Source: Diplonema papillatum (taxonomy: Eukaryota; Euglenozoa; Diplonemea; Diplonemida; Diplonemidae). From it: 64,000 bases of DNA. The translations under genes and the position numbers were made by a program. Positions 18,607 through 29,040 of the stretch are shown here, piece after piece. How positions within the stretch are numbered: position 1 is the stretch's first letter; each line of letters begins with the position of its first letter. The DNA lies in NCBI GenBank assembly GCA_030068145.1, contig JAPJBO010000152.1:186001-250000 (forward strand). The letters are read 5' to 3'. The notes under the pieces are model-generated. The model searched no databases, was not told where the DNA came from, and worked only from the letters and a program-made list of their open reading frames with translations.

Positions 18607-21324
18607 TCAGCGCACAGTGGTGTTGTGCCATCGCGGGTGATCCCGGATGGGTTTGGAACAGGCGGCTTCGATGAGTTCGGCGGCGGCTGGCGTCGGACTC
18701 GTGAGGTTGGGGGGCAGCTTGGAGTTCAGCTTCTTCATCGCGATGAAGTCTTTGAGCTGCCTCGACTCGTCCGCCAAGCGGTGGACGACGCCTTGCAGGT
18801 TCAGGCAGTTGTTGTGGACGCGGATCACAAGGTCCTGCATCCGCTTCAGCTTCGTGTCGAGCAGGATGTCCCGCTGCGAGTCCCGTTCGGAGATCGTCCT
18901 CTCCAACACAGCCACCCGCTGCTGATACGGCGCCACCAGCTTTTCGACGTCAACACCCACTCCACCGCCACCACCGCCACCACTACCACCGGCGCCCATC
19001 CCCGGGTCACTCGAGATTGTCGTGTCGCCCGAGCTGGCGCCCGGCAGCCTCCGGCGGCGGGTGGCGCGGCGTTCGCCGTCCTCGCCCATGCCCTTGATGC
19101 TGACCGGCGCCGCGTCGGCGAAGCCGCTGTCTTCGACGGCGGCGGAGCCTTCGCGGAGCGAGCTGTTCGTGCTCGCGATGGAGGAGAGCAGGCCCTTCGG
19201 ATCCGCGTGCCGGATGTTCTGCAGCTGCTTCAGCTGCGACGTCGGCGGCGCGGCCGCCGGTTCCTCGCGCATGGCGGCCGCCGGCGCGTGCGCCTGCCGC
19301 GACGTGACGAAGGAGCGCACCGCGTTCTCTACGGCGATCACCTCCCGCTCCTTCACCAGCGCGACCTGCCCCTGAAGACTCGGCAATTCACGCTTCCGCG
19401 CCGGCTCGTCGTGCAGCCCCGGGTTGACCAGCGTGCCCAGCTGCAGGAGCCGGCGGAGATACCCGACCTGCTGCCGCAGGTCTGCGGTCACCTTCGCGCC
19501 GTCCGCCTCGCGGTCCGACAGCTCGGCGCGCGTTTTTTCCGCGGCCCGCGCGCTGTCGGCCTTCAGCTTCCCGACTTCCTCGAGCAGCGCCGCGTGTTTC
19601 GCGCGCAGATCGGAGACCTCTTTCCGACCCTCCGCCGCCTCCCGCTGCAGATCCGCGTCGGTGGCTTGCCGGGCGCGCGAGATGTCGTCGTCCCGGGTCC
19701 GAGCGAGTTCGCGGGCGGTGTGTTCTGAGGCTTGCAGCTTGTCTTGGAGGGCGAAGCATTCAGCCTTCAGCGCGTCGTTCGCCGCGTCAGCGGCTTTCTT
19801 GTCCTTCCGCAGCTTGTCGATCTTCCGGAGCTTCTGGTCGTTGTCCTCCTCGAGCTCCCGGCAGAGGGTTTCGAGAGTGTCGTGCGACTCCTGAAGGGAA
19901 CGGGCGTCCTCCTCCGCTTCCTCGATGCGCTGTTGGAGGATCTGCAGGCGCGCGTTGCGCTTCGAGGCGTCGGCGGCTGATTCCCGGTCGCCGGCGGACT
20001 GCAGGTCGCCGTGTAGGGAGGACACCTGGGCTTGGAGGTGCGCGTTGCTCTCTTGGAGCGCGGCCACCATTTTTTCGGCCTGCGCGTCGCCACGCGGCCC
20101 GGCGAGGGCGACTTTCTTCATGCGGAGCTGCAGGGCCCAGACTTTGAAGGTCTTCGCGACGAGCGAGAGCTTCGCGGACTTGAGCTCGGCTTCGAGTTTT
20201 CGGGCGCGGGTCTTGTCGTCGGACACCTCGTTGCGGTGCACGACGTTCCGGACGCGCGACGCGCGCGAAGCGAATTGGAGGGTGGATCTCGTCTCCTCGA
20301 GGTGGACTTCCGCTTCGGTGATGGCCGCGACGACGCACGTCAGCGAGTTCCCCCCGAGGGACGTTTCGAGCATGCGGGTGAGCAGCGAATCGCGGTACGG
20401 CACGTGCTTGCCCTTCGAGTCGGGGTCGGCGAGCTTCTCGATGACGGTGCCGAGGAACAGCAGCGACTTGTTGATGTTCGCTCCCTCCGCCTTCCGCTGG
20501 CCGGTGGCGTTCGTCTTCGAAATCCGCTCCGACCCGGCGAGGTCGACCAGATGCAGCGCGGACACTTTGATGCTGTCACCCTCCTGCGCCAAGGGCAGCC
20601 CCGTCCTTGCGTCGACGGACGCCGACAGAGCCGCCGACGAGCCCGCCACCTCCGAATCGACCTTCTCCCAGCACTCCACGTCGAGCCGCACGATGCAATG
20701 CGAGCGCGACGACCGCTCGTTCATCGAGTGCGTCGCACTCACCCTACGCGCCTCGGCTTCCTTGTGGATGTAATCGATGAACTGGCGTGTGGACGTCACG
20801 GGCCGTCGGATCGCACCGTCCACGTACACTCCCCGCAGCGGTGATTTTACGATGCGCAGATTCGCCGGCGCCGCCGCAGTCGGCGGCGCGAGGAGGTCGC
20901 GAAGCTGCTCGTTGTATATCTCGAGCATCGAGCACTTGATGACGTACTCTTTGCCGTCGCCCTGCTGCTCGTTGATCGTCGTGAACATGTCTTGGACTGC
21001 GAGCGGGACGATGCCTGGGGACGAGCCTTCTCCGAGCATTGTGTATGACTTTCCGCTGGATGTCTGGCCGTACGCGAAAACCGTGGCGTTGAAGCCGGAC
21101 ATGCAGCTCTGTACAATAGGCCCGGCGATGCATCGGTCGTATATGTCGCGCGTGGTCCGTTCGGCGGTGAAGACGTGGTCGAAGCTGAAGCGGATGTCCG
21201 GGTTGCCACGCTCGACGAGGGTGTTGCTCTCGATGCTCCACGCGCTGCCGCCCTCGCCGATCTCCGGCCGGAGCGGGCGCACCCGCACCGCGACGCACAC
21301 CGCTTGGTGCCGCTTCTCCGCCAT
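18607..21324 (-). CDS. Kinesin heavy chain, N-terminal motor (kinesin-7-like)
   Basis: Intronless frame of 905 residues. I start it at the ATG at 21324 (MAEKRHQAVCVAVRVRPLRP), where the motor homology begins; the upstream in-frame extension has no homology. Motor domain residues about 8-365: P-loop GQTSSGKS (86-93), switch I NERSSRSH (202-209), switch II DLAGSE (261-266), and HVPYRDSLLTRML with NSLTCVVAAI near 308-335. Residues about 370-660 are a long coiled coil, followed by a low-complexity tail with a glycine run and a second helix (KMQDLVIRVHNNCLNLQGVV-type). The compact motor with little neck and the CENP-E-like P-loop context suggest kinesin-7, but subfamily is uncertain. It would move cargo or chromosomes along microtubules using ATP. 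Partial copies of its 3' end lie downstream and of its 5' end upstream. Confidence 0.93.
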   Translation of the reverse strand: MAEKRHQAVCVAVRVRPLRPEIGEGGSAWSIESNTLVERGNPDIRFSFDHVFTAERTTRDIYDRCIAGPIVQSCMSGFNATVFAYGQTSSGKSYTMLGEGSSPGIVPLAVQDMFTTINEQQGDGKEYVIKCSMLEIYNEQLRDLLAPPTAAAPANLRIVKSPLRGVYVDGAIRRPVTSTRQFIDYIHKEAEARRVSATHSMNERSSRSHCIVRLDVECWEKVDSEVAGSSAALSASVDARTGLPLAQEGDSIKVSALHLVDLAGSERISKTNATGQRKAEGANINKSLLFLGTVIEKLADPDSKGKHVPYRDSLLTRMLETSLGGNSLTCVVAAITEAEVHLEETRSTLQFASRASRVRNVVHRNEVSDDKTRARKLEAELKSAKLSLVAKTFKVWALQLRMKKVALAGPRGDAQAEKMVAALQESNAHLQAQVSSLHGDLQSAGDRESAADASKRNARLQILQQRIEEAEEDARSLQESHDTLETLCRELEEDNDQKLRKIDKLRKDKKAADAANDALKAECFALQDKLQASEHTARELARTRDDDISRARQATDADLQREAAEGRKEVSDLRAKHAALLEEVGKLKADSARAAEKTRAELSDREADGAKVTADLRQQVGYLRRLLQLGTLVNPGLHDEPARKRELPSLQGQVALVKEREVIAVENAVRSFVTSRQAHAPAAAMREEPAAAPPTSQLKQLQNIRHADPKGLLSSIASTNSSLREGSAAVEDSGFADAAPVSIKGMGEDGERRATRRRRLPGASSGDTTISSDPGMGAGGSGGGGGGGVGVDVEKLVAPYQQRVAVLERTISERDSQRDILLDTKLKRMQDLVIRVHNNCLNLQGVVHRLADESRQLKDFIAMKKLNSKLPPNLTSPTPAAAELIEAACSKPIRDHPRWHNTTVR

Positions 21325-21397
21325 CTTTGCCGCGACTGCGCGGCCCGCCACACACCCTCTCCCCCCCTCCCGCCCAGCGCCCCCCTGGTGGGTTTCG

Positions 21398-21440
21398 AGT
21401 GAAAATTCGCTTGAGGATCGATCCGGGGTTTCAAAGTCAT
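21398..21440 (-). other. Dispersed 45-bp motif in the kinesin upstream region
   Basis: On the minus strand the core reads about TTTAAAACCCCGG, gap, TCAAGCGAACTTTCACTC. Relatives: 22040-22085, 22146-22196, 25422-25472 (inside the PPR intron) and 57541-57593, all in the same orientation. It lies 75-115 bases before the kinesin ATG. Whether it is a repeat remnant or a signal is unknown. Confidence 0.5.
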
Positions 21441-21539
21441 GGTTTGGTGTGAGTAGCAGTGCATGTCCGTGTCGTTGTGACGCGGTGCCTCCCTTCGCGA
21501 AAGTACGACCACGCTGTGCGTGTGTGTTCAATCTCACTT

Positions 21540-21592
21540 GTGGGTAATCCCTGCGCGGAATTATAGCCCATTGTGCGTGCGTGTGTGTTTGT
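21540..21592 (-). mobile_element. Tiny LINE 3'-end insertion inside CA-rich sequence
   Basis: On minus, TGGGCTATAATTCCGC, then AGGGATTACCCA and GTGAGATT closely match the last 45 bases of the LINE at 49175-52063 (TGGGCTAGACTCCGC, AGGGGTTACCCA, TGAGATTT). Both sides here are CA-rich (ACACACACGCAC). It fits an extremely 5'-truncated copy of the same LINE family. Confidence 0.55.
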
Positions 21593-21724
21593 TGCCCGTT
21601 GCCGACGATTCGACATTTTTATGGCGCGCTCTCGTTTCCGATTGTGACTATATTTAGCCATATCCGGGGTTTCGTATGCCTGACTCCGGGTTCACATTCC
21701 GAATGCCGCATTCGCTAGGACTGG

Positions 21725-22110
21725 ATGCCTGGCCGTACGCGAAAACCGTGGCGTTGAAGCCGGACACGCTCTGTACAATAGGCCCGGCGATGAATCGGTC
21801 GTATATGTCGCGCGTGGTCCGCTCCGGCGGTGAAGACGTGGTCGAAGCTGAAGCGGATGTCCGGGTTGCCGCGCTCGACGAGGTGTTGCTCTCGATGCTC
21901 CACGCGCTGGCCGGAGCGGGCGCACCCGCATCGCAACGCACACCGCCTGGTGCCGCTTCTCTGCCGTTTCTTTTGCCGCGACTGCGCGGCCCGCCACACA
22001 CCCTCTCCCCCCCTCCCGCCCAGCGCCCCCCTGGTGGGTTTCGAGTGAAAATCCGCTTGAGGATCCGAGGTTTTAAAGCTCTGGTTTGGTGCGAGTAGCA
22101 GTGCATGCGC
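21725..22110 (-). pseudogene. Kinesin 5'-end echo
   Basis: Copy of about 21063-21440: 5' leader, start region and about the first 85 codons of the kinesin, in the same orientation, just upstream of the gene. The start codon position is changed (ACG), a segment equivalent to PEIGEGG is missing and small shifts break the frame. It ends abruptly just inside the P-loop region (YGQ). The leader, including the 45-bp motif, is duplicated too, so this is genomic tandem duplication and not retroposition. Confidence 0.88.
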
Positions 22111-23062
22111 GCGTGTTTGTCTTCGTTGCCGACGATTCAACATTTCAGAGTGCAAGTTCGCTTAGGGATCCGGGGTTTTATAGTCTCCGGGTGACCATTG
22201 TCGTAAAGGTTCCTTTAAGGTATAGTATGTTAGTGTGCGTACAAAGTACGTGTGCTTGTGCGTGTATTAAGGAAAAACATCAAAACCCAAACCGCAGCCA
22301 CAAAAAACAGCCCGACTAGGACACAACCACACAGGGAACCCAAAAACAATCGGAACCCCCAGGAAAGTTTGATCCACACCGGTGTGGGTTCATAAAATGC
22401 CCGCAAAATGTGTCACCAAACCTCCGGGACCCTGAAAGGACCCTGAAAGACGTCGACTTAGTTTAACAGCGCGCTCTCGTTTCCGATTGTGATTAGTCAT
22501 ATCCAGGGGTTTTGCGACCGACACCGGGGTCATATTCCGAATGCCATTCGTCAGGAAATTGTGTGCGTCCGGCGACAGTCACTCAGCAAGTTGCGTGTGA
22601 CGGCATTGTTGTGATTGATTGCTTGCGGAACCTTTGATGTGGACGCTGAGCTTCTTCGTCAATTCTTCGCCCGCTTTGGTGCCATTTTTGTGGGTATTGG
22701 AAACCCCACGTTTCTTCCGCCCTTCCGTGTCTTCCATCTAGTCCTCGCCCATTGTGGGTGTCGATCCACGACCCATTTGCACAAGCAGAGGCACCAGCTA
22801 TCACAATCGCCAATTCCCATCCTAGAACCGGTAGATAAAAGGATGAGCAAAGCAGAAGAGAAAGTCGGGGCGTCAAGCCCGCAACGTCGTCAGTCCGCAA
22901 GGGGCAGCATCATTTGCGTCACCGGTACAAAGGTGCGCCTTTAGGTTGAAGAACCAGAAGGATCACGTCCCACAACCCGGCGAGACCTGTTCATGAAGGC
23001 GGTGAAGAAGCGGTAGAGTCCAGGTCGAAATACCGGTGAAATCTTGAACACTGCGCGGGAAA
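22111..23062. other. Intergenic, no gene recognised
   Basis: Contains another copy of the 45-bp motif (22146-22196). The rest has no recognisable coding region; the short frames have no conserved features. Confidence 0.5.
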
Positions 23063-23263
23063 ATGCCCGTTTTTGCTGTTTCCTATTCGGTGTTTCTTGG
23101 GGCACTGGCGTCCTTGACACGTTTAATACACGGGGCTCAAGAGCATGCAGTCGTTGGCAACGGCGCGTTCGCGTATGCATGTTCCGCCACAGGACAGTCT
23201 TTCTGTCGACCCATCGAGTGCGGCGCTTTTTTTGATGGGAGACAACAGGCGTGTTCGCGCTGA
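23063..23263 (+). CDS. Possible small secreted protein
   Basis: A 66-codon frame with ATG start: MPVFAVSYSVFLGALASLTR could serve as a signal peptide, and four cysteines follow. It is short, on the opposite strand to the confident genes, and has no recognised family, so it may be chance. Confidence 0.2.
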   Translation: MPVFAVSYSVFLGALASLTRLIHGAQEHAVVGNGAFAYACSATGQSFCRPIECGAFFDGRQQACSR

Positions 23264-23529
23264 CATTTTGAATTTTAAATAGGCGTTAGTTGAGCTCGGG
23301 AGCTTGCTTCATTGAACCCTGGCGTAATACCCTGATACTAAGCGTGCTACTTTTGGTAAGCAGGACTGGCGACGCGGGATGAACCGAGAGCTAACTTAAG
23401 GTGTCCGAGTGATCGCTCATCAGATCCCACAAAGGGTGTTTCATCTTAACAGCAGGACGGTGGCCATGGAAGTCGACTAGTGGCTGAGAGCTCGACTATT
23501 TTCCTACAAACATGTAAAGACAGAAGTAC

Positions 23530-23880
23530 TTCGTGTTGCGTGCAGGGGGCAGGCCGGTTTTGGAGGAGGAAGTGCTTTCCGAAGTTTCGCCGCAGGGGAC
23601 TTCAAGTGGAAACCCGCGGTGTCCTACACGTTGTGGGAGTGGTTGGGGAAATGGACGGACGACAGCAGCGGCTTGGCTGGAGCCGGCGGGAGGGCAGCGG
23701 CGGCGGGTGCGACGGTGGCCGGCGGCGGGATGCCGGCGGACCGTGCGAGGAGGGCGTTCATGTCTTCAGCGGCGCGGGTTGTCCGTGGCAAAACGACGGC
23801 TTGCGAACAGCGGCAAGAGAATCGGATGCTCGTGCATGCGCGGCTTGCGGCTCTTTAGCCTTCACAATACATTGTGTGGG
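23530..23880 (-). pseudogene. PPR gene 3'-end echo, outer copy
   Basis: Copy of the PPR gene's last coding part and 3' flank, equivalent to about 24330-24600, in the same orientation. Landmarks: GGAGGAAGTGCTTTCCGAAGT, GCCGCAGGGGACTTCAAGTG, GTGGTTGGGGAAATGGACGG and GGCGGCGGGATGCCGGCGG. It is broken by small shifts. Confidence 0.85.
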
Positions 23881-24266
23881 CAACCCGCCAAATTGCTGTG
23901 TTTTGTACGCCCGCCGGATGGCGGTTTTTACAGCAGACAACAGGCGCGCACGCGCCGCCTTTTGGCTGAGGGGCGGTTTTGAAGGAGGAAGTGTTTTCCG
24001 AAGTTTCGCCGCAGGGGACTTCAAGTGGAGAACCACGGCATCCTGCAGGTTGTGGGAGTGGTCGGGGAAGAGGACGGTCGACAGCAGCGGCTTGGCGCGG
24101 AAGGTCGCACGGTCCGCCGGCTACCGTAGCACCCGCCGCCGCTGCCGCGCGGGTTGTCCGTGGCAAAACGACGGCTTGCGAACGGCGGCAAGAGAATCGG
24201 ATGCTCGTGCATACGCGGCTTGCGGCTCTTTAGCCTTCACAATAGGTTGTGTGGGCAACCGGTGTG
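23881..24266 (-). pseudogene. PPR gene 3'-end echo, inner copy
   Basis: Second copy of the same end, from the CGCCCGCCGGATGGCGG stop region through TTTTGAAGGAGGAAGTGTT and GTCGACAGCAGCGGCTTGGC. The part equivalent to SLLARSAGIPPPATVAPAAA is shortened. It lies directly beside the gene's own stop; the tandem unit is about 380-420 bp. Confidence 0.85.
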
Positions 24267-24645
24267 CTACGCCCGCCGGATGGCGGTTATTACAGCAGAC
24301 AACAGGCGCGCACGCGCCGCCTTTTGGCTGAGGGGCGGTTTTGGAGGAGGAAGTGTTCTCCGAAGTTTCGCCGCCGGGGACTTCAAGTGGAGAACCGCGG
24401 CGTCCTGCACGTTGTGGGAGTGGTTGGGGAAGAGAACGGACGACAGCAGCGGCTTGGCTGGAGCTGGCGGGGCGGCAGCGGCGGCGGGCGCGACGGTGGC
24501 CGGCGGCGGGATGCCGGCGGACCGTGCGAGGAGGGAGTTCACGTCTTCCGCGCCGCGCGGGTTGCCAGTGGCGAACGACGGCTTGCGCACCGAGGCGAGG
24601 AGCCGCGCCTCCCGCGGCGCCACATCCGGCGCGCGGGTGGCGCCC

Positions 24646-24677
<32 letters not shown>

Positions 24678-26946
24678 ACCAGGAGCAGCAGCAGCAGCCT
24701 CCGCCAGGTCGGGTATGCCGCGGCCGGCGTCCCTCGCTGCTGCTGCTGCCGCCGCAGCAGCACCAGGAGCAGCAGCAGCAGCAGCGTCCGCCATGTCGGG
24801 TATGCCGCGGCCGGTGTCCCTCGGTATCGGGCCCAGCGGCCGCACGGCGGCGTGGCACGCCGCGACGTTCCTCCGGAAGGCGTCCGACGCGCCGATGCCC
24901 TGCTTCGCCTGCTTCTCCTCGAGGGCCGCCAAGCGCCGCCGCAGGCCGGCCGCGGCGTACACGCCCGACAGCCCGTCGAAGAGGAACCTTTCGGTCGCGA
25001 ACCCCGACGCCTCCGCCTGCGAAAACTGGAGCTCCGCGACTGCCACCAGTTCCCCGCCGTCGGCGCTCCCCGGGGCAACCGCACCTACGGCCTTGGCGAT
25101 GGCTTCGAAAACCAGCGTGTAGGTCATGAGGTCTGGCGTCGTGCCCAGCCGGCCCATGCGTTCGGCCGCCGCGCGCACCGCCGGCCAGTCGGCCGCCTCC
25201 TTCAGCACCCGGAGCAGGCAGTTCCACAGCGCGCTCGAGTTCACGCCGTCGTCGAGCAGGGCCTGGTGGACTTCCTTGGCCTGTTCCACTTCGCCTTGCC
25301 ACCGGCAGGTCACCAGCAGCTTCATGCGGGACTCCGCGTTCGCCTTGATGCCGTGATGCACCTGAGCGCGTTGGTTTGTTGTTGTCGAGCAGACACAGGG
25401 GACAGATCTTGCCTTATTTTAGAGTTAAAGTTCGCTTGAGATCCCGGGGTTTTAGGGTCTCCGTGTGACCGTTCATGAATGGGTTCTCTTAGAGCAAGAA
25501 AGGGCTATATTGGTTACGGGTTGTATATTTGGTGCACGCTTTCGTTATGGGTTATGGCTAGCCATGTCCGGGACTGTTTGTGACCGACACCAAGTACATT
25601 CCTTCGTGGATTTTGTTGCTGGTGTGCTGACAACGCATTGTTGGCGCTACGAATTAGTCGTTGGCAACACACAACGCAAAACTACCCGAAGCAGGCGAGT
25701 TCCGCTTGCGCAGGAACGAAGATTTTTGGTTTGGCAGGTCGGAATGTTCAAAGTCTCCTCTTGACCGTGGGCGCTTTTTTTGAGCACCAACAAACACTTG
25801 CAGGTGCCCTGGTGAGTGAGGCGTGTGTGCAAGCCGCCCCATGCAGGTGAGTTCTGCGGTGCAGATGCAGTATTGGAAAAATTTGAGGGCCAACCAGTTC
25901 GGGTACCGACTCATCGTGGAAGTATTTTCTCCTTGTATTCTGCGGTCAGCTTTCGAGCCTAAACGAGCATCCGACGACTTTTTCTGGATTCTCAGAGCGT
26001 TATGGGTGAGCCGGTCCGTCCCTATCTCTTGAAACTGCATCGAAGTGCCTGCCGATGCTTATCACAGTGAATCACGGTCCACCACGGTCTATCAGGTCCA
26101 TCCCTAGTCCCTAGAGCTGCATCGAATTGCCTATTCTTCGGTCTATCACGGTCTATCAAGAGGGGATGGTCCGGCTCAGTTATGGGGCAGTTGGTATCGG
26201 GTTTTGGCAAAGCGGCACACCTCGAACGCCCGGACAACAGCTGCCCCCGCGCGGTGCGAGCGGCAGTTCGAGAGGAGCCCGCGCAGCGTGACTTGGTCGG
26301 GGGGGCATCCGTCCTGCTTGAGCGCTTCGTACACTCTGCGCGCGAGCGTCTCGACGGGGTGGCCGCCGACGGCGGCGGCCGGACCGGCGGCGACCGCGAG
26401 GCAGTAGAGGTAGCTGTTGTACGCTGCCAGGCGCGGCGGGAAGCCGGCGTTCCGCATGGCTCTCCGCGTCCGGACCCACCCGGGGAGGTCTCCCCTCGCT
26501 GCGTGGCAGTGGAGGAGCCATTCGTAGCTGGCGGCGGTGGGCATGAGGCCGGCGGCCTTCATCTCGGCGAGAAGCTGCATGCTGCGGTCGATCTGCCCGA
26601 ACCAGCTCAAAAACTGCAGCGCGACCTCATAGGTCAGCGGACCGACCGAATTCCCCCACCGGCGGAGCCTCGCGAGGTCGAGCACAACCCGGTACTGCAG
26701 GTACTGCTTCTGCGACGTGTGCAGCTGCCGGTGCCCCCGGCCCCCTGCCTTCTTCAGGTACGGCCGCACGAAGCAGCCGTGCACAAACCGCGCGGTCCCT
26801 TCGTCGTCGAGCCCCCGGGGCAGCTCGTCGTCGACTTCCTCCCGCGGCAGCTTCACCGTGCCCGCCGCGGCCCACCCGCTGACGCCTTCGCCGGCGGCCC
26901 GCCGCCCCGCGAACACATTCGCGTACGACCGGTCGATCCGAACCAT
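24267..26946 (-). CDS. Pentatricopeptide-repeat protein, two exons
   Basis: Exon 1 is 26946-26221 (ATG, MVRIDRSYANVFAG) and exon 2 is 25361-24267. The intron 26220-25362 (859 bp) begins GTGTGC and ends CTCAG, phase 0, joining RAFE to VHHGIKAN. The product is 606 residues. PPR-like helix pairs: YEVALQFLSWFGQIDRSMQL, ASYEWLLHCHAARGDLPGWV, AYNSYLYCLAVAAGP, VTLRGLLSNCRSHRAGAAVV, RMKLLVTCRWQGEVEQAKEV, ALWNCLLRVLKEAADWPAVR, MTYTLVFEAIAKAVG. The C-terminal third is alanine/proline-rich low complexity encoded by CAG/GCT-type triplet runs. PPR proteins bind organellar RNA in sequence-specific fashion; mitochondrial targeting is plausible but not shown. Two decayed copies of the gene's 3' end follow it, and the intron holds a MITE. 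Exon joining is inferred from splice sites and repeat continuity. Confidence 0.82.
26008..26178. mobile_element. 171-bp MITE in the PPR intron, with 8-bp target duplication
   Basis: Terminal inverted repeats TGAGCCGGTCCGTCCC and (reverse) TGAGCCGGACCATCCC. The target duplication GTTATGGG is seen at 26000-26007 and 26179-26186. A second copy is inverted at about 56942-57121. An 8-bp duplication fits hAT or P-type transposases. Confidence 0.88.
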
Positions 26947-27086
26947 CGTCGACCCAGCATCCTTTCCAGGCGCGTCCCCACCCCCGCAAACCCTTCCTCG
27001 GGCCCCTTGGAATGATAGTTAGTTTCTTCCGAAGCAGGGTCTCACGGAGTGCCCCCGATTGACAAGCCTACGGGAAAAGTCTTAGT

Positions 27087-27425
27087 TTAGTGTTCAGACA
27101 GATCGCTGTCCCTGTCGCCAATGATTATGATCACCTTTTTCGAAGAAGAAGATGTGTCGTTCGCGGGGCATGCCCACCACAGGTGCTCCGCGGTGTCGGG
27201 GACCCGCAGCTCGCAGTCGGGGCAGTCACGGCCACAGGCCCGGGGAGCGCTTTCGCTGCTCGAGGCCACCTCGTCGAGCACGGTTACGACGTGTACTACG
27301 CGAATGCAGGCCTCGCTAGTCCGCAGCAGTCGCTTGACCACGTTTACGTGTCCTTGGTAACTTGCAAGAATGAGGCCCGTGGCTCCCACTTTCGAAACCT
27401 CGAGAATAGCAGCGATGGCAGCCAT
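27087..27425 (-). pseudogene. LINE-derived fragment with zinc-knuckle motif
   Basis: A minus frame contains CGRDCPDCELRVPDTAEHLWWACP, matching the pattern in the 49-52 kb LINE (CPYCNDEEGETVAHLWWMC). Such C-x2-C...H...C motifs follow the RT in many LINE proteins. The rest of the frame (GATGLILASYQGHVNVVKRLL) looks ankyrin-like, which is odd. It is too short to be a gene on its own. Confidence 0.45.
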
Positions 27426-27910
27426 ACTTAAGCGTTATTTGTGGATTAGAAGGTCGGTATTTCAAAGTCTCCGGTAGAGGCTTGGGTTGAGAGGGTTGGG
27501 AAAAGTGAGAGAGTGCTGCTCGTTTCGGGTGATGTGTCACTCCGTTGTGAAATCTTGTGAAGTCCTCCAACGCGATGGTGGTGGTGGCATAGACCTGGGG
27601 ACACAACCGTGGGGAAGGCATCAGGATATCTTGACTTGGGGACTCCGGGAAGAAACTCCTCTGCTCACGCCCACTTTGATTCCAAGAATAGGTCGAGGAA
27701 GCGCTTTTTCAATGCTTCCGATCATTCGCCTCACCATCTTGTTCCACCTGTATTATGTTGAGACACAGACATGACCCTGTGACTCCGAACGTATCCTGCG
27801 AAAACATGTTCAAAAATGGCAGGAATTTGATACGCAGGGTTCAGTAGCTATCACTTTCCTGAAGCAGGATCGAAAATGGGAGGGAGAGAAAAAGCAACAT
27901 GGCGTGACGC
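27426..27910. other. No gene recognised
   Basis: About 27450-27475 shares GGTATTTCAAAGTCTCCGG with 37055-37075. Nothing else is identifiable. Confidence 0.4.
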
Positions 27911-28160
27911 CGGAGTGAACCAGCTACTGCCTCCAACCATTAGTATTGCTTTACCTGGCAAAACTCCGGTGTGAACCAGCTACTGCCTCCAACCATTAGC
28001 ATTGCTTTACCTGGCAAAACTCCGGTGTGAACCAGCTACTGCCTCCAACCATTAGTATTGCTTTACCTGGCAAAACTCCGGTGTGAACCAGCTACTGCCT
28101 CCAGCCATTAGTATTGCTTTACCTGGCAAAACTCCGGTGTGAACCGGCTACTCCAAGCGT
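27911..28160. repeat. 56-bp minisatellite
   Basis: Units start GTGAACCAGCTACTGCCTCC at 27915, 27971, 28027 and 28083, with a shortened one at 28139. The full units are almost identical. Confidence 0.92.
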
Positions 28161-29040
28161 TCGCTTTACCTGGAGTTAACTCGTGTTTTGATGCTGCTGT
28201 CCTGAGGAGACCCTCGGTCTTTCGCCCGACACCACTGTTGACCAGCGACTTCCGCGTCGCCCTGCGGTTGGGAGGACTGGGAATGGCTCAAGTGGAAATG
28301 CCGTGTGTGCTTCCTGCATTGCACCAGATTGTGGAAGCAGTCGAATGGCACAAGTGTACACATGCGGTGTGCTCCCCCCCTTGCCTCATTGCGCCAGACT
28401 ATGGACCCGAGCGCCAAACAGTCTGAATATTTCACTAAGCCTGATGCATGTGACGGCATTTCATAGGTCCATCCTACTTTCTGCTGGGTTTGAGTTCAAC
28501 GACTTCAGGTTTTCGCATGTCTGTCTGTAGGCGGAGGTATCAGGAAGATGTCTTGCGATCTTCTTTGACGTGCGCACCTCGGACTCGACCCCAGGACAGT
28601 CCACGGGAAAAAAGATTCAGGGCAGAAAGAAAGGGTGCGAGTATTGCGAGAAGCTCTTCGAGACGTCAAGGGTAAGAAGTTTAAAGACTACGTATCGTGG
28701 TCAGAAGGGGGAGAGCGGAGTGCGAGGGGGAGGGTTGCAGAACGGGGCCGGGGAGTGTCGCGGGTGTGGCCGCAGCCTTCTTTATTTATTAGCTTTTCTC
28801 TTGTGTTTAACCGGTTGGGTGTCATGGGGGGGCCTTCACGTGGCGACACTGTTTGGGGGTAGATACTCCCAAATGTTAACTCTATATTCGGATTTTGATG
28901 CAAAGGCACGCCCTGCAGCTGAATGTGGGCTCTTGGTGTCCGCAATCGGTCCCGGAACTCGTGTATCACCCTGGCAGTACCCACAATGGCCCCCAAACCC
29001 CCCAGGCATCTTGTTAAGAACCATCCATCCATCCATCAGC
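28161..29040. other. No gene recognised
   Basis: Only short frames without family features. A CATC microrepeat occurs near 29025. Confidence 0.4.

Noticed and set aside
18625-20844. Long plus-strand frames antisense to the kinesin
   Set aside because: They are GC-rich shadow frames of the kinesin coding sequence with no domain of their own.
27087-27425. Ankyrin-repeat gene
   Set aside because: Only one ankyrin-like stretch, joined to a LINE-type zinc knuckle; better explained as LINE debris.
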